Below the pieces are notes generated by a model. The model was not told where the DNA came from. It was given only the letters and a program-made list of their open reading frames with translations, and did not search any database. This document shows positions 36,363-44,007 of a stretch of 56,424 nucleotides of DNA, one piece after another (position 1 is the first letter of the stretch; the number at the start of each line of letters is the position of its first letter). The DNA comes from Caulobacter sp. Root655. Lineage in GTDB: Bacteria > Pseudomonadota > Alphaproteobacteria > Caulobacterales > Caulobacteraceae. The stretch is from positions 1 to 56,424 of the forward strand of contig NZ_LMHC01000008.1 in the NCBI RefSeq assembly GCF_001427665.1, written 5' to 3'. A program made the position numbers and the translations under genes.

Positions 36363-39300
36363 ATGCTTTCCCGCTTCTTCATCGACCGGCCCATCTTCGC
36401 GTGGGTCGTCGCCATCGTCATCATGCTGGCGGGGGCCCTGGCCATCCGCACCCTGCCGATCGCCCAGTATCCCGACATCGCCCTGCCCCAGGTCTCGGTC
36501 AACGCCATCTATCCCGGCGCCTCGGCCAAGACCGTCGAGGACAGCGTCACCCAGGTCATCGAACAGAAGATGAAGGGCCTGGACGGCCTGGAATACATGT
36601 CGTCGACCAGCGACAGCTCGGGTTCAGCCACCACGACCCTGACCTTCAAGGCCGGCACCGACATCGACATCGCCCAGGTGCAGGTGCAGAACAAGCTGCA
36701 GACGGCCACCGCCCTCCTGCCGCAGGAAGTGCAGCAACAGGGCCTGACCGTGGCCAAGTCGGCGCGCAACTTCCTGCTGATCGTCGGCATGTATTCGGAA
36801 GACCCGAAGACCACCAACACCGATCTGGCCGACTACATCGCCAGCAACCTGCAAGACCCCCTGGCCCGCGTCGACGGCGTGGGCGAGGTCCAGCTGTTCG
36901 GCGCGCAATACGCCATGCGCGTCTGGCTGGATCCGACCAAGCTGGCCAGCTACAGCCTGACCCCCGCCGACGTGATCGCCGCCATCCGGGCCCAGAACGC
37001 CCAGGTCTCGGCCGGCCAGCTGGGTGGCGTGCCCAACCTGCCGGGCACCGCCCTGAACGCCACGATCACGGCCCAGTCACGCCTGAGCACCCCGGCCGAG
37101 TTCCAGAACATCATCGTCAAGAGCAGCGCCGGCGGCGCCATCGTGCACCTGAGCGACGTCGCCCGCGTCGAACTGGGCGCGGAAAGCTATGGCTTCGGCG
37201 CCAAGTACAACGGCAAGCCCGCCGCGGGCCTGGCCATCAGGCTGGCCCCCGGCGCCAACGCGCTGAACACCGCCGACGCCATCAAGGCGCGGATGAGCCA
37301 GCTCGAGAAGAACTTCCCGGCCAGCTTCAGATACGTGATCCCCTACGACTCGACCCCGTTCGTGAAGCTGTCGATCGAGGAAGTGGTCAAGACGCTGATC
37401 GAGGCCGTGATCCTGGTCTTCATCGTCATGTTCCTGTTCCTGCAGAACTGGCGCGCGACCCTGATCCCGACCATCGCCGTGCCGGTCGTCCTGCTGGGCA
37501 CCTTCGGGGTGCTGGCGGCCTTCGGCTACTCGATCAACACCCTGACCATGTTCGGCCTGGTGCTGGCCATCGGCCTGCTGGTCGACGACGCCATCGTCGT
37601 GGTCGAGAACGTCGAGCGGGTGATTAGCGAGGAAGGGCTGTCGCCCGTCGAGGCCACCCGCAAGTCGATGGACGAGATCACCGGCGCCCTGATCGGCATC
37701 GCCCTGGTCCTGGCCGCGGTGTTCGTGCCCATGGCCTTCTTCGGCGGCTCGCAGGGCGTGATCTACCGCCAGTTCTCGATCACCATCGTCTCGGCCATGG
37801 CCCTGTCGGTGCTGGTCGCCCTGATCCTGACCCCGGCCCTGTGCGCCACCCTGCTCAGGCCCGTCAGCCGGGGCCATGGCGAGCCTCTCAACACCGCTCA
37901 CCAGGGTCCGTTGGGCGCGGTGGTGAACCTCTTCAATCGCTTCTTCAACTGGTTCAACCGCAACTTCAACGACGTCAGCGGGCGCTATCAGGGCTCGGTG
38001 CGCGGCCTGCTGGGCAAGAGCGGTCGCTGGATGCTGGCCTATGGCGTGGTCATCCTGGTGATGGGCTTCCTGTTCATCCGCCTGCCCAGCGCCTTCCTGC
38101 CCGAAGAAGACCAGGGCACGATGTTCACCATCGTCCAGCTGCCGCCCGGCGCGCCGGAAGAACGCACCCAGGCCGTGCTCGACACCGTGCGAAACCACTT
38201 CCTGGTCGACGAGAAGGACTCCGTGCAGGCGGTCTTCACCGTCGCCGGCTTCAGCTTCGCCGGCGCCGGCCAGAACGCCGGCCTGGCCTTCATCCGCCTG
38301 AAGGACTTCGACGAGCGCAAAGCCGCCGACCGCAAGGCCGCGGCTGTCGCCGGCCGGGCCATGGGCAAGTTCATGCAGATCCGTGACGCCATGGTCTTCG
38401 CGGTCGTGCCGCCGGCCGTGCCGGAACTGGGTACGTCCTCGGGCTTCGACTTCCAGCTGCAGGACATCGGCGGCGTCGGTCACGAAGCCCTGGTCGCCGC
38501 GCGCAACCAGGTGCTGGGCATGGCCGCCCAGGACCCGACCCTGGCCGGCGTGCGTCCCAACGGCCAGGACGACACCCCGCAGCTGAAGATCGACATCGAC
38601 CAGGCCAAGGCCGGGGCGATGGGCCTGACCACCGCCGACATCAACGCCGCGCTCAGCGCCGCGTGGGGCGGCTCCTACGTCAACGACTTCATCGACCGCG
38701 GCCGGATCAAGAAGGTCTATGTCCAGGCCGACGCGCCCTACCGCATGCGTCCCGAGGACCTGGACACCTGGTACGTCCGCACAGCCGACGGCACGATGGC
38801 TCCGTTCAGCTCATTCGCCACCAGCCACTGGATCTACGGCTCGCCGCGTCTCGAACGCTACAACGGCCTGTCGTCGGTCAATATCCAGGGCGCTCCGGCC
38901 CCGGGCAAGAGTTCGGGCCAGGCCATGGCCGCCATGGAGAAGATCGCCGCGCAGCTGCCGCCCGGCATCGGCTTCGAATGGACCGGCCTGTCGGCCCAGG
39001 AACGCGAGTCCGGCAACCAGGCCCCCGCCCTGTACGCCATCTCGATCCTGGTGGTGTTCCTGCTGCTGGCGGCCCTCTACGAGAGCTGGTCGATCCCGCT
39101 GTCGGTGATCATGGTCATCCCGCTGGGCATCGTCGGCGCCCTGCTGGCCACCACCCTGCGCGGTCTCAGCAACGACATCTACTTCCAGGTGGGCATGCTG
39201 ACGACCATGGGCCTGGCGTCCAAGAACGCCATCCTGATCGTCGAGTTCGCCAAGGACATCTACGAGCGGACGGGAAACCTGGTCGAGGCCACCCTGGAAG

Positions 39301-39557
39301 CCGTCCGCATCCGTCTGCGGCCGATCATCATGACCTCGCTGGCCTTCGTCTTCGGCGTGCTGCCCCTGGCGATTTCCAACGGGGCTGGATCCGGCAGCCA
39401 GCACGCCATCGGCACCGGCGTGATCGGCGGCATGATCTCGGCCACCGTGCTGGCGATCTTCTTCGTCCCGCTGTTCTTCGTGGTGGTCGAACGGATCTTC
39501 AAACCCAAGCCGCGTCGCCAGGACGAGGCTCCCGCTATCCCGGCCGAGGGCCACTGA
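36363..39557 (+). CDS. acrB: RND efflux inner-membrane pump AcrB
   Basis: 1064-aa hydrophobe/amphiphile exporter. It starts [20 protein letters not shown] and has twelve helices with two large periplasmic loops. The proton relay is visible: Asp408-Asp409 in [16 protein letters not shown] and Lys954 in [16 protein letters not shown]. The [16 protein letters not shown] and GSSAATTTLTF-like loop segments are standard for AcrB. It lies 12 bases after acrA and one base before nodT. Expected export of drugs, dyes and plant compounds, trimer across the inner membrane with AcrA and NodT. Confidence 0.95.
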   Translation: MLSRFFIDRPIFAWVVAIVIMLAGALAIRTLPIAQYPDIALPQVSVNAIYPGASAKTVEDSVTQVIEQKMKGLDGLEYMSSTSDSSGSATTTLTFKAGTDIDIAQVQVQNKLQTATALLPQEVQQQGLTVAKSARNFLLIVGMYSEDPKTTNTDLADYIASNLQDPLARVDGVGEVQLFGAQYAMRVWLDPTKLASYSLTPADVIAAIRAQNAQVSAGQLGGVPNLPGTALNATITAQSRLSTPAEFQNIIVKSSAGGAIVHLSDVARVELGAESYGFGAKYNGKPAAGLAIRLAPGANALNTADAIKARMSQLEKNFPASFRYVIPYDSTPFVKLSIEEVVKTLIEAVILVFIVMFLFLQNWRATLIPTIAVPVVLLGTFGVLAAFGYSINTLTMFGLVLAIGLLVDDAIVVVENVERVISEEGLSPVEATRKSMDEITGALIGIALVLAAVFVPMAFFGGSQGVIYRQFSITIVSAMALSVLVALILTPALCATLLRPVSRGHGEPLNTAHQGPLGAVVNLFNRFFNWFNRNFNDVSGRYQGSVRGLLGKSGRWMLAYGVVILVMGFLFIRLPSAFLPEEDQGTMFTIVQLPPGAPEERTQAVLDTVRNHFLVDEKDSVQAVFTVAGFSFAGAGQNAGLAFIRLKDFDERKAADRKAAAVAGRAMGKFMQIRDAMVFAVVPPAVPELGTSSGFDFQLQDIGGVGHEALVAARNQVLGMAAQDPTLAGVRPNGQDDTPQLKIDIDQAKAGAMGLTTADINAALSAAWGGSYVNDFIDRGRIKKVYVQADAPYRMRPEDLDTWYVRTADGTMAPFSSFATSHWIYGSPRLERYNGLSSVNIQGAPAPGKSSGQAMAAMEKIAAQLPPGIGFEWTGLSAQERESGNQAPALYAISILVVFLLLAALYESWSIPLSVIMVIPLGIVGALLATTLRGLSNDIYFQVGMLTTMGLASKNAILIVEFAKDIYERTGNLVEATLEAVRIRLRPIIMTSLAFVFGVLPLAISNGAGSGSQHAIGTGVIGGMISATVLAIFFVPLFFVVVERIFKPKPRRQDEAPAIPAEGH

Positions 39558-39558
39558 G

Positions 39559-40992
39559 ATGCTACTGCGTAACCTGACCCTCACCCTGCTGGCGGCCACG
39601 GCGCTCAGCGCCTGCACCCTGGCCCCGAAGACCGTGCGCCCCGCCCTGGCGGTGGACAACGCCTGGCCCACCGCCCCAAACACCACAGGGGGCGCCAACA
39701 CCGGGTCGACGGTCTCCGCCGCCGACCTGGGCTGGCGCGAGGTGTTCCAGGACCCGCGCCTGCAAGGCGTGATCGACCTGTCGCTGAACAACAACCGCGA
39801 CCTGCGGGTGGCGGTTCTGAACATCGAGAAGGCCCGCGCCCAGTACCGCGTCCAGCGCGCGGCGCTCATCCCGGGCGTCGACGCCACCGCGACGGGGACC
39901 AAGAGCCGGATCACCGCTGACCAGGCGGCCCTCCAAGGTGGCGATCGCACGACGGAGTCCTACACCGCCGGCGTCGGCGTCACGGCCTATGAGCTGGACA
40001 TCTTCGGCCGCGTGCGCAGCCTGAAGGACGCCGCCCTGCAGAGCTATCTGTCCACCCGCGAGACCAGCCGCGCGGTGCAGATCAGCCTGATCGCCGAAAC
40101 CGCCAACGCCTGGCTGAACCTGGCCGCCGACCAGGACCTGCTGGCCCTGTCGCGGGAGACCCTGGAGACCCGCGAGGAGTCGATGGTGCTGATCCGCCGT
40201 CGCTTCGAGGCCGGCGCGATCTCGCAGCTGGAAGTGCGCGACGCCGAGACCCTGGTCGAGACCGCTCGTTCCGACGTGGCGACCTACATCGCCCAGGTCG
40301 AGCAGGACAAGAACGCCCTGCGGCTGGTGGTCGGGACCAACGTCCCCGTCGACCTGCTGCCGGCCGGCGGACTGGTCACCGCCCAGATCCTGTCCGATCT
40401 GCCGGCCGGCCTGCCCTCGGACGTCCTGACCCGTCGTCCCGACGTGCTGGCCGCCGAGCACGGCCTGGCCGGGGCCAACGCCAATATCGGCGCGGCCCGC
40501 GCGGCCTTCTTCCCCAGCATCAGCCTGACGGCGGCGACGGGCGTGGCCAGCGGCGAGCTGAGCAACCTGTTCGACAGCGGCAACGGCACGTGGAGCTTCG
40601 CGCCGCGCATCAGCCTGCCGATCTTCGCCGGCGGGGCCAATGTCGCCAACCTCGACAGCGCTAAGGCCAGCCGCGACATCGCCGTGGCCACCTACGAGAA
40701 GACCGTGCAGACCGCCTTCCGCGAGGTGGCCGACGCCCTGGCCGTGCAGGCCACCATCCAGGACCGCGTCGCCTCGCAGGAGCGGCTGGTCGCCGCCGCC
40801 AACGACACGGTCCGCCTGTCGCGGGCCCGCTACGGGGCCGGCATCGACAGCTCGCTCAGCCTGCTGGACTCGCAGCGCACGCTCTACACGTCGCAAAAGG
40901 GCCTGATCGGCACGCGCCTGGTGCGGGCCACCAACCTGGCCACCCTCTACAAGGCCCTCGGCGGCGGCGCCCCCGCCGCGCCGGCCAGCTAG
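39559..40992 (+). CDS. nodT: Outer-membrane efflux lipoprotein NodT
   Basis: 477-aa TolC-family channel. Signal MLLRNLTLTLLAATALSAC places lipidated Cys at residue 19. It has two internal repeats of outer-membrane-factor helices and beta strands (LNNNRDLRVAVLNIEKARAQ and AANDTVRLSRARYGAGIDSS). RPDVLAAEHGLAGANANIG is the NodT-type landmark. Last gene of the pump operon; a strong terminator follows at 41051. Confidence 0.93.
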   Translation: MLLRNLTLTLLAATALSACTLAPKTVRPALAVDNAWPTAPNTTGGANTGSTVSAADLGWREVFQDPRLQGVIDLSLNNNRDLRVAVLNIEKARAQYRVQRAALIPGVDATATGTKSRITADQAALQGGDRTTESYTAGVGVTAYELDIFGRVRSLKDAALQSYLSTRETSRAVQISLIAETANAWLNLAADQDLLALSRETLETREESMVLIRRRFEAGAISQLEVRDAETLVETARSDVATYIAQVEQDKNALRLVVGTNVPVDLLPAGGLVTAQILSDLPAGLPSDVLTRRPDVLAAEHGLAGANANIGAARAAFFPSISLTAATGVASGELSNLFDSGNGTWSFAPRISLPIFAGGANVANLDSAKASRDIAVATYEKTVQTAFREVADALAVQATIQDRVASQERLVAAANDTVRLSRARYGAGIDSSLSLLDSQRTLYTSQKGLIGTRLVRATNLATLYKALGGGAPAAPAS

Positions 40993-41050
40993 ATCCCCCG
41001 TCCCTAGCGGGGGTCGCTAGCGGCGTCATCCCCCCCGACGCCGCCAAGCC

Positions 41051-41092
41051 GGAAGGGGCGCATCCCCCCATGCGCCCCTTCCAACCTTTCTT
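41051..41092 (+). terminator. Rho-independent terminator of the efflux operon
   Basis: Perfect 13-bp stem GGAAGGGGCGCAT-(CCCCCC)-ATGCGCCCCTTCC followed by AACCTTTCTT. A smaller GC stem (GATCCCCC...GGGGGTC) lies right after the nodT stop. Confidence 0.82.
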
Positions 41093-41112
41093 CCCGAACA
41101 TCAAAGATGGCC

Positions 41113-41340
41113 GTCATCCCCCGACTTGTTCGGGGGACCCAAGCGGCGCCCGCCAAGCTCGGCTTGGCCTCTCGCACATATCGTTGTCATCCCGGACGAG
41201 CGCGCAGCGCGAAGATCCGGGACCGCCGGAAGCGCATGCGTTCACGCGCCGGTCCCGGGTCTTCGCTTCGCTACGCCCGGGATGACAGACCGTGCGCGGG
41301 CCGATGCGGTTTGGATCCCCCGAACAAGTCGGGGGATGAC
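41113..41340. repeat. Nested repeat: one palindromic family inserted in another
   Basis: Outer ends GTCATCCCCCGACTTGTTCG (41113) and AAGTCGGGGGATGAC (41340) form one GTCATCCCCCG-family element. Between its halves, at 41186-41286, sits a complete inverted pair of the GTCATCCCGG family (GTCATCCCGGACGAGCG...CGCCCGGGATGAC). The gap 40993-41361 holds the terminator and this composite and no gene. Confidence 0.82.
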
Positions 41341-41361
41341 GAACGTGGGATGGTTTGGGAC

Positions 41362-41865
41362 CTACCGCACCCGCTTCCACACCGAGATCGGGATCGTGCC
41401 GTCCGGCGTCGGCGGCACCTGGTAGCTCAGCTCGTCGCCCTTCAATTCATAGCGCCGCTTCTGCTGCGTCCCCTCCCAGTTGGGATAGGAGGCGCCGTCG
41501 ATGCGGAAGGTCAGGATGTGGGCGGCCGGATCGGCCTGGACCTCTCCATAATGGGTGCTGGAGCCCAGCACCGCGCTCTCGTACTCGGCCGGGACGCCCT
41601 TGCGCTTGTCGCCGGCCGCGAACCGCGCCCGCTCGGCCTTGAAGATCTGCAGGCTGTAGCGACCCTGGCCGTCGATGATCAGCCGGCCCTTGGGGGCCTC
41701 GCCATAGCCGTGGGTGCGCGAGCCGTCCGGGTGCAGGTCGTCGGCCGCCACCAGGGTCCAGGTCCCCGCCAGCGACGGCTGCGCCGCGACCGCCACCGTG
41801 GCCAGCAGGGCGCCCGCCGCCAGGCTCAGCGTCGCCGCCGCCCAGCGCTTTTGAGTCCGCTTCAT
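41362..41865 (-). CDS. Secreted lipocalin-like domain protein
   Basis: 167-aa protein with signal peptide (MKRTQKRWAAATLSLAAGAL to VAVAAQ) and a single lipocalin-like domain (LAGTWTLVAADDLHPDGSRTHGYG, GRLIIDGQGRYSLQIFK, YPNWEGTQQKRRYELKGDEL). The ATG at 41865 has GGGAG seven bases upstream; the open frame runs to 41928 but crosses the operator. It is divergent from a CGNR regulator and probably controlled by it. Ligand unknown. Confidence 0.82.
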   Translation of the reverse strand: MKRTQKRWAAATLSLAAGALLATVAVAAQPSLAGTWTLVAADDLHPDGSRTHGYGEAPKGRLIIDGQGRYSLQIFKAERARFAAGDKRKGVPAEYESAVLGSSTHYGEVQADPAAHILTFRIDGASYPNWEGTQQKRRYELKGDELSYQVPPTPDGTIPISVWKRVR

Positions 41866-41883
41866 TGTCATTCTCCCACTCAC

Positions 41884-41946
41884 TAACTTGTTCAACAGGT
41901 TACTTGCCGATCCTCCCCGAAGCACCATAACCTGTCAATCAGGTTA
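41884..41946. promoter_or_regulatory. Two matching operator palindromes in a divergent promoter
   Basis: TAACTTG-TTCAA-CAGGTTA at 41884-41902 (one mismatch) and TAACCTG-TCAAT-CAGGTTA at 41928-41946 (perfect arms). The centres are 44 bp apart, about four helical turns, so two dimers would sit on one face. They lie between the lipocalin-like gene and the CGNR gene. Confidence 0.7.
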
Positions 41947-41961
41947 GAGCGGTACGACGAC

Positions 41962-42531
41962 ATGACGGTGAAGGCGGAGGTCCGCGACGGCTTCAAGTTT
42001 CGCGGCGGGCGGCTGGCTCTGGACCTGCCGGCCACGATGGTCGGCCGCCTGGGCGCGACGCCGCGTGACCTGCTGGCCACGCCCGCCGACCTCGACCGCT
42101 GGCTGGTGGCCGCCGGCCTGGTCGAGACGGCGCCGGGCGCCACCGAGGGCAACCTGATCCAGGTCCGGACCCTGCGCGAGGCGCTCTACCGGCTGGCCCT
42201 GTCGCGCGCCCAGGGCCGCGCCCTGCCCGACGCCGACCGCGAACTGATCAACGGCTTCGCCGCCCTGCCCGCCGCCCCGCCCTGGCTGGGCGAGGACGGC
42301 CGCGCCCGGCTGTTCGGCGACCCGCGCGGCCTGCTGGCCGGCCTGGCCCGCGAAGGGGTGGAACTGCTGGGCGGCGAGCTTTCCGACCGGATCCGCCAGT
42401 GCGAGGGTCCGCCCTGCGCGGTGCTGTTCCTCGACACCTCGCGCAAGGGCGACCGCCGCTGGTGCTCGATGGCGGCGTGCGGCAACAAGGCCAAGGCGGC
42501 GGGGTTTCGCAAGCGGGAGAAGGGCGGTTAA
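41962..42531 (+). CDS. CGNR zinc-finger / ABATE-domain transcriptional regulator
   Basis: 189-aa protein with an N-terminal ABATE domain (FRGGRLALDLPATMVGRLG) and a C-terminal CGNR zinc finger (CEGPPCAVLFLDTSRKGDRR, then WCSMAACGNKAKAAGFRKR). The four cysteines and the CGNR-like CGNK core are present. CGNR proteins bind DNA as stress or drug-responsive regulators. Two palindromes just upstream suggest autoregulation and control of the divergent lipocalin-like gene. Confidence 0.85.
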   Translation: MTVKAEVRDGFKFRGGRLALDLPATMVGRLGATPRDLLATPADLDRWLVAAGLVETAPGATEGNLIQVRTLREALYRLALSRAQGRALPDADRELINGFAALPAAPPWLGEDGRARLFGDPRGLLAGLAREGVELLGGELSDRIRQCEGPPCAVLFLDTSRKGDRRWCSMAACGNKAKAAGFRKREKGG

Positions 42532-42534
42532 GGC

Positions 42535-42650
42535 CGTGCGTCCTTCGAGGCCCGCTGCGCGGGCGCCTCAGGATGAGGAAATCTGTGCAAGTCGCTTTGC
42601 TGGGTTCCTCATCCTGAGGTGCGAGGCGTAGCCGAGCCTCGAAGGACGCA
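42535..42650. repeat. Paired palindromic repeat, CTCATCCTGAGG family
   Basis: Halves GTGCGTCCTTCGAGGCCCGC...CCTCAGGATGAGG and CCTCATCCTGAGG...CTCGAAGGACGCA, filling the gap between the convergent CGNR and Lrp genes. Confidence 0.8.
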
Positions 42651-42655
42651 CAGCT

Positions 42656-43117
42656 TCAAAGCGGCAGCTGCACCGTGCTCTTCACCTCTTCCAGCACCGC
42701 GTAGGTCCGCGTCTCGCGCACCCCCGGCATCTTGACCAGGATATCGCCCAGGAAGCCGCGATAGGCTTCCATGTCGCGCACCCGGGCCTTGATCAGGTAG
42801 TCGAAGCCGCCGGCCACCATGTGGCACTCCAGGATCTCGGGCGCGCGGCGCACCGCGGCGGCGAAGTCCTCGAACACCTCGCCGGTCGTGCGGTCCAGCA
42901 CCACCTCGACGAAGATCAGCAGGGCGCGGTCCACCTTGGCCGGGTCGAGCAGGGCCGCGTAGCCGGTGATGAACCCCCGCTCGCGCAGCCGCCGCACGCG
43001 GTCGAAGGTGGCGGCCGGCGACAGGTTGCAGCGCTTGGCCAGTTCGGCGTTGGTGATGCGGCCGTCGGCCTGCAGGACCCGCAAAAGTCGGCGATCAGTG
43101 TCATCCAAAATGGACAT
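42656..43117 (-). CDS. Lrp-family transcriptional regulator, PutR-like
   Basis: 153-aa regulator: winged HTH (ILDDTDRRLLRVLQADGRIT, then AELAKRCNLSPAATFDRVRR) and ligand domain with ILECHMVAGGFDYLIKARV and GVRETRTYAVLEEVK. This is the wording typical of Lrp/PutR in alphaproteobacteria, which often lies divergent from putA; here the upstream side is the RHS island, and no putA is in the window. A 15-bp dyad 17 bases upstream fits autoregulation. Confidence 0.85.
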   Translation of the reverse strand: MSILDDTDRRLLRVLQADGRITNAELAKRCNLSPAATFDRVRRLRERGFITGYAALLDPAKVDRALLIFVEVVLDRTTGEVFEDFAAAVRRAPEILECHMVAGGFDYLIKARVRDMEAYRGFLGDILVKMPGVRETRTYAVLEEVKSTVQLPL

Positions 43118-43134
43118 GGGTTTACCCAGTTTTG

Positions 43135-43149
43135 CCGAAGATACTTCGG
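43135..43149. promoter_or_regulatory. Dyad in the Lrp promoter
   Basis: CCGAAG-ATA-CTTCGG, perfect 6-bp arms with AT centre, the kind of short palindrome Lrp/AsnC proteins bind. It lies just upstream of the regulator start. Confidence 0.5.
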
Positions 43150-43223
43150 AGAATAACCATCACAAACAAAGCACATTCGCCCATGGCGGCGCTATACCTT
43201 CAATCGTCCTAGCCAGTCCGGCC

Positions 43224-43373
43224 CGCCACCTCCCCCCTCGGCGTTCCTGGACAGCTTGGATTTGCCCCGCGCGAGCGGCGGCGCCGCGACGCGCTTCTCC
43301 CCCGTAGAGCGTCGCGCGAGAGCGGAAGGGACACGCGACCTCCCCCCGTATCGTGTCCCTTCCCACCGCTCTC
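43224..43373 (+). ncRNA. Candidate small RNA: three hairpins with C-rich loops
   Basis: Hairpin 1 at 43224-43243 has a weak CGCC/GGCG stem and loop ACCTCCCCCCTC. Hairpin 2 at 43285-43316 has perfect CGCGACGC/GCGTCGCG arms, loop with TTCTCCCCCGTA. Hairpin 3 at 43318-43373 has arms GAGAGCGG-AAGGGACACG and CGTGTCCCTT-CCCA-CCGCTCTC, loop with ACCTCCCCCCGTA. The shared CTCCCCC in each loop recalls small RNAs with anti-Shine-Dalgarno loops. Strand is inferred from that. No promoter or T-run was found. Confidence 0.4.
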
Positions 43374-44007
43374 CTTCCCGCCCATTCTGCATCCCCGCCG
43401 CACGTCATAGACGCTAAGTTAGGGCGTGGAAGTTCTTGACGGCCAAGTGTTCTGTCTACCCGCGAACTTTCAAATGGTCCCGTCATCCCGGGCCGTGCGG
43501 CAACCCAAGCCGACATGTGCTCCAAGTGGCGATCTAAGGGGTCCCGCGTACGTCCTTGTACCCGACGGCACGGCACAATTTCGCCCTGAAGTTCAGTTGC
43601 GAATTGGTGTGACCATCTGATCCCCGGGAGAGAATCCGTAAGCTATGGGGGTCATCCCGGTGCTCGCACAGCCCGGCTGCCTGCACGAGCATTTGTCCAT
43701 TCGGCGAACGCCGCCTTGACGTTTTTTCAAGCTGCACCTTAAGGTTGGGCGGGTAATCCGGGAGTCTGAAGGCGATGCGATTAAGCCAGTGCGATCTCCG
43801 CGATTGCAGATTGCCGAGCCTACTGGACAGCAGCGGCTGATGCGGCATGGCCCTTGGCTCAACCCTGACGCGGCGTCTCGGACACGGCGTCGATAGCCAA
43901 CGTTCCGAGTGAACGCTTGGCCATCCGAAATGCGGTCCGCCTAGGCGGCTCTTGAAACGGCGAATGCGCCACGACCGCAGTTGTTCTGCGAAATATTGGA
44001 ATTCGGA
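43374..44007. other. Intergenic region before the RHS genes
   Basis: About 630 bases with no convincing gene. It has TTGACG at 43716-43721 as a possible -35 element and a palindrome ACCTTAAGGT at 43736-43745 where a -10 would fall. Fragments resembling the GTCATCCCGG repeat (43489, 43651) and an acgctaagttagggcg segment like the arm flank of the 8483 element suggest decayed repeats. Confidence 0.5.

Noticed and set aside
43160..43576. 138-codon minus-strand frame in the Lrp-RHS gap
   Set aside because: No protein-like pattern or ribosome site, and it runs through the strong hairpins at 43285-43373.
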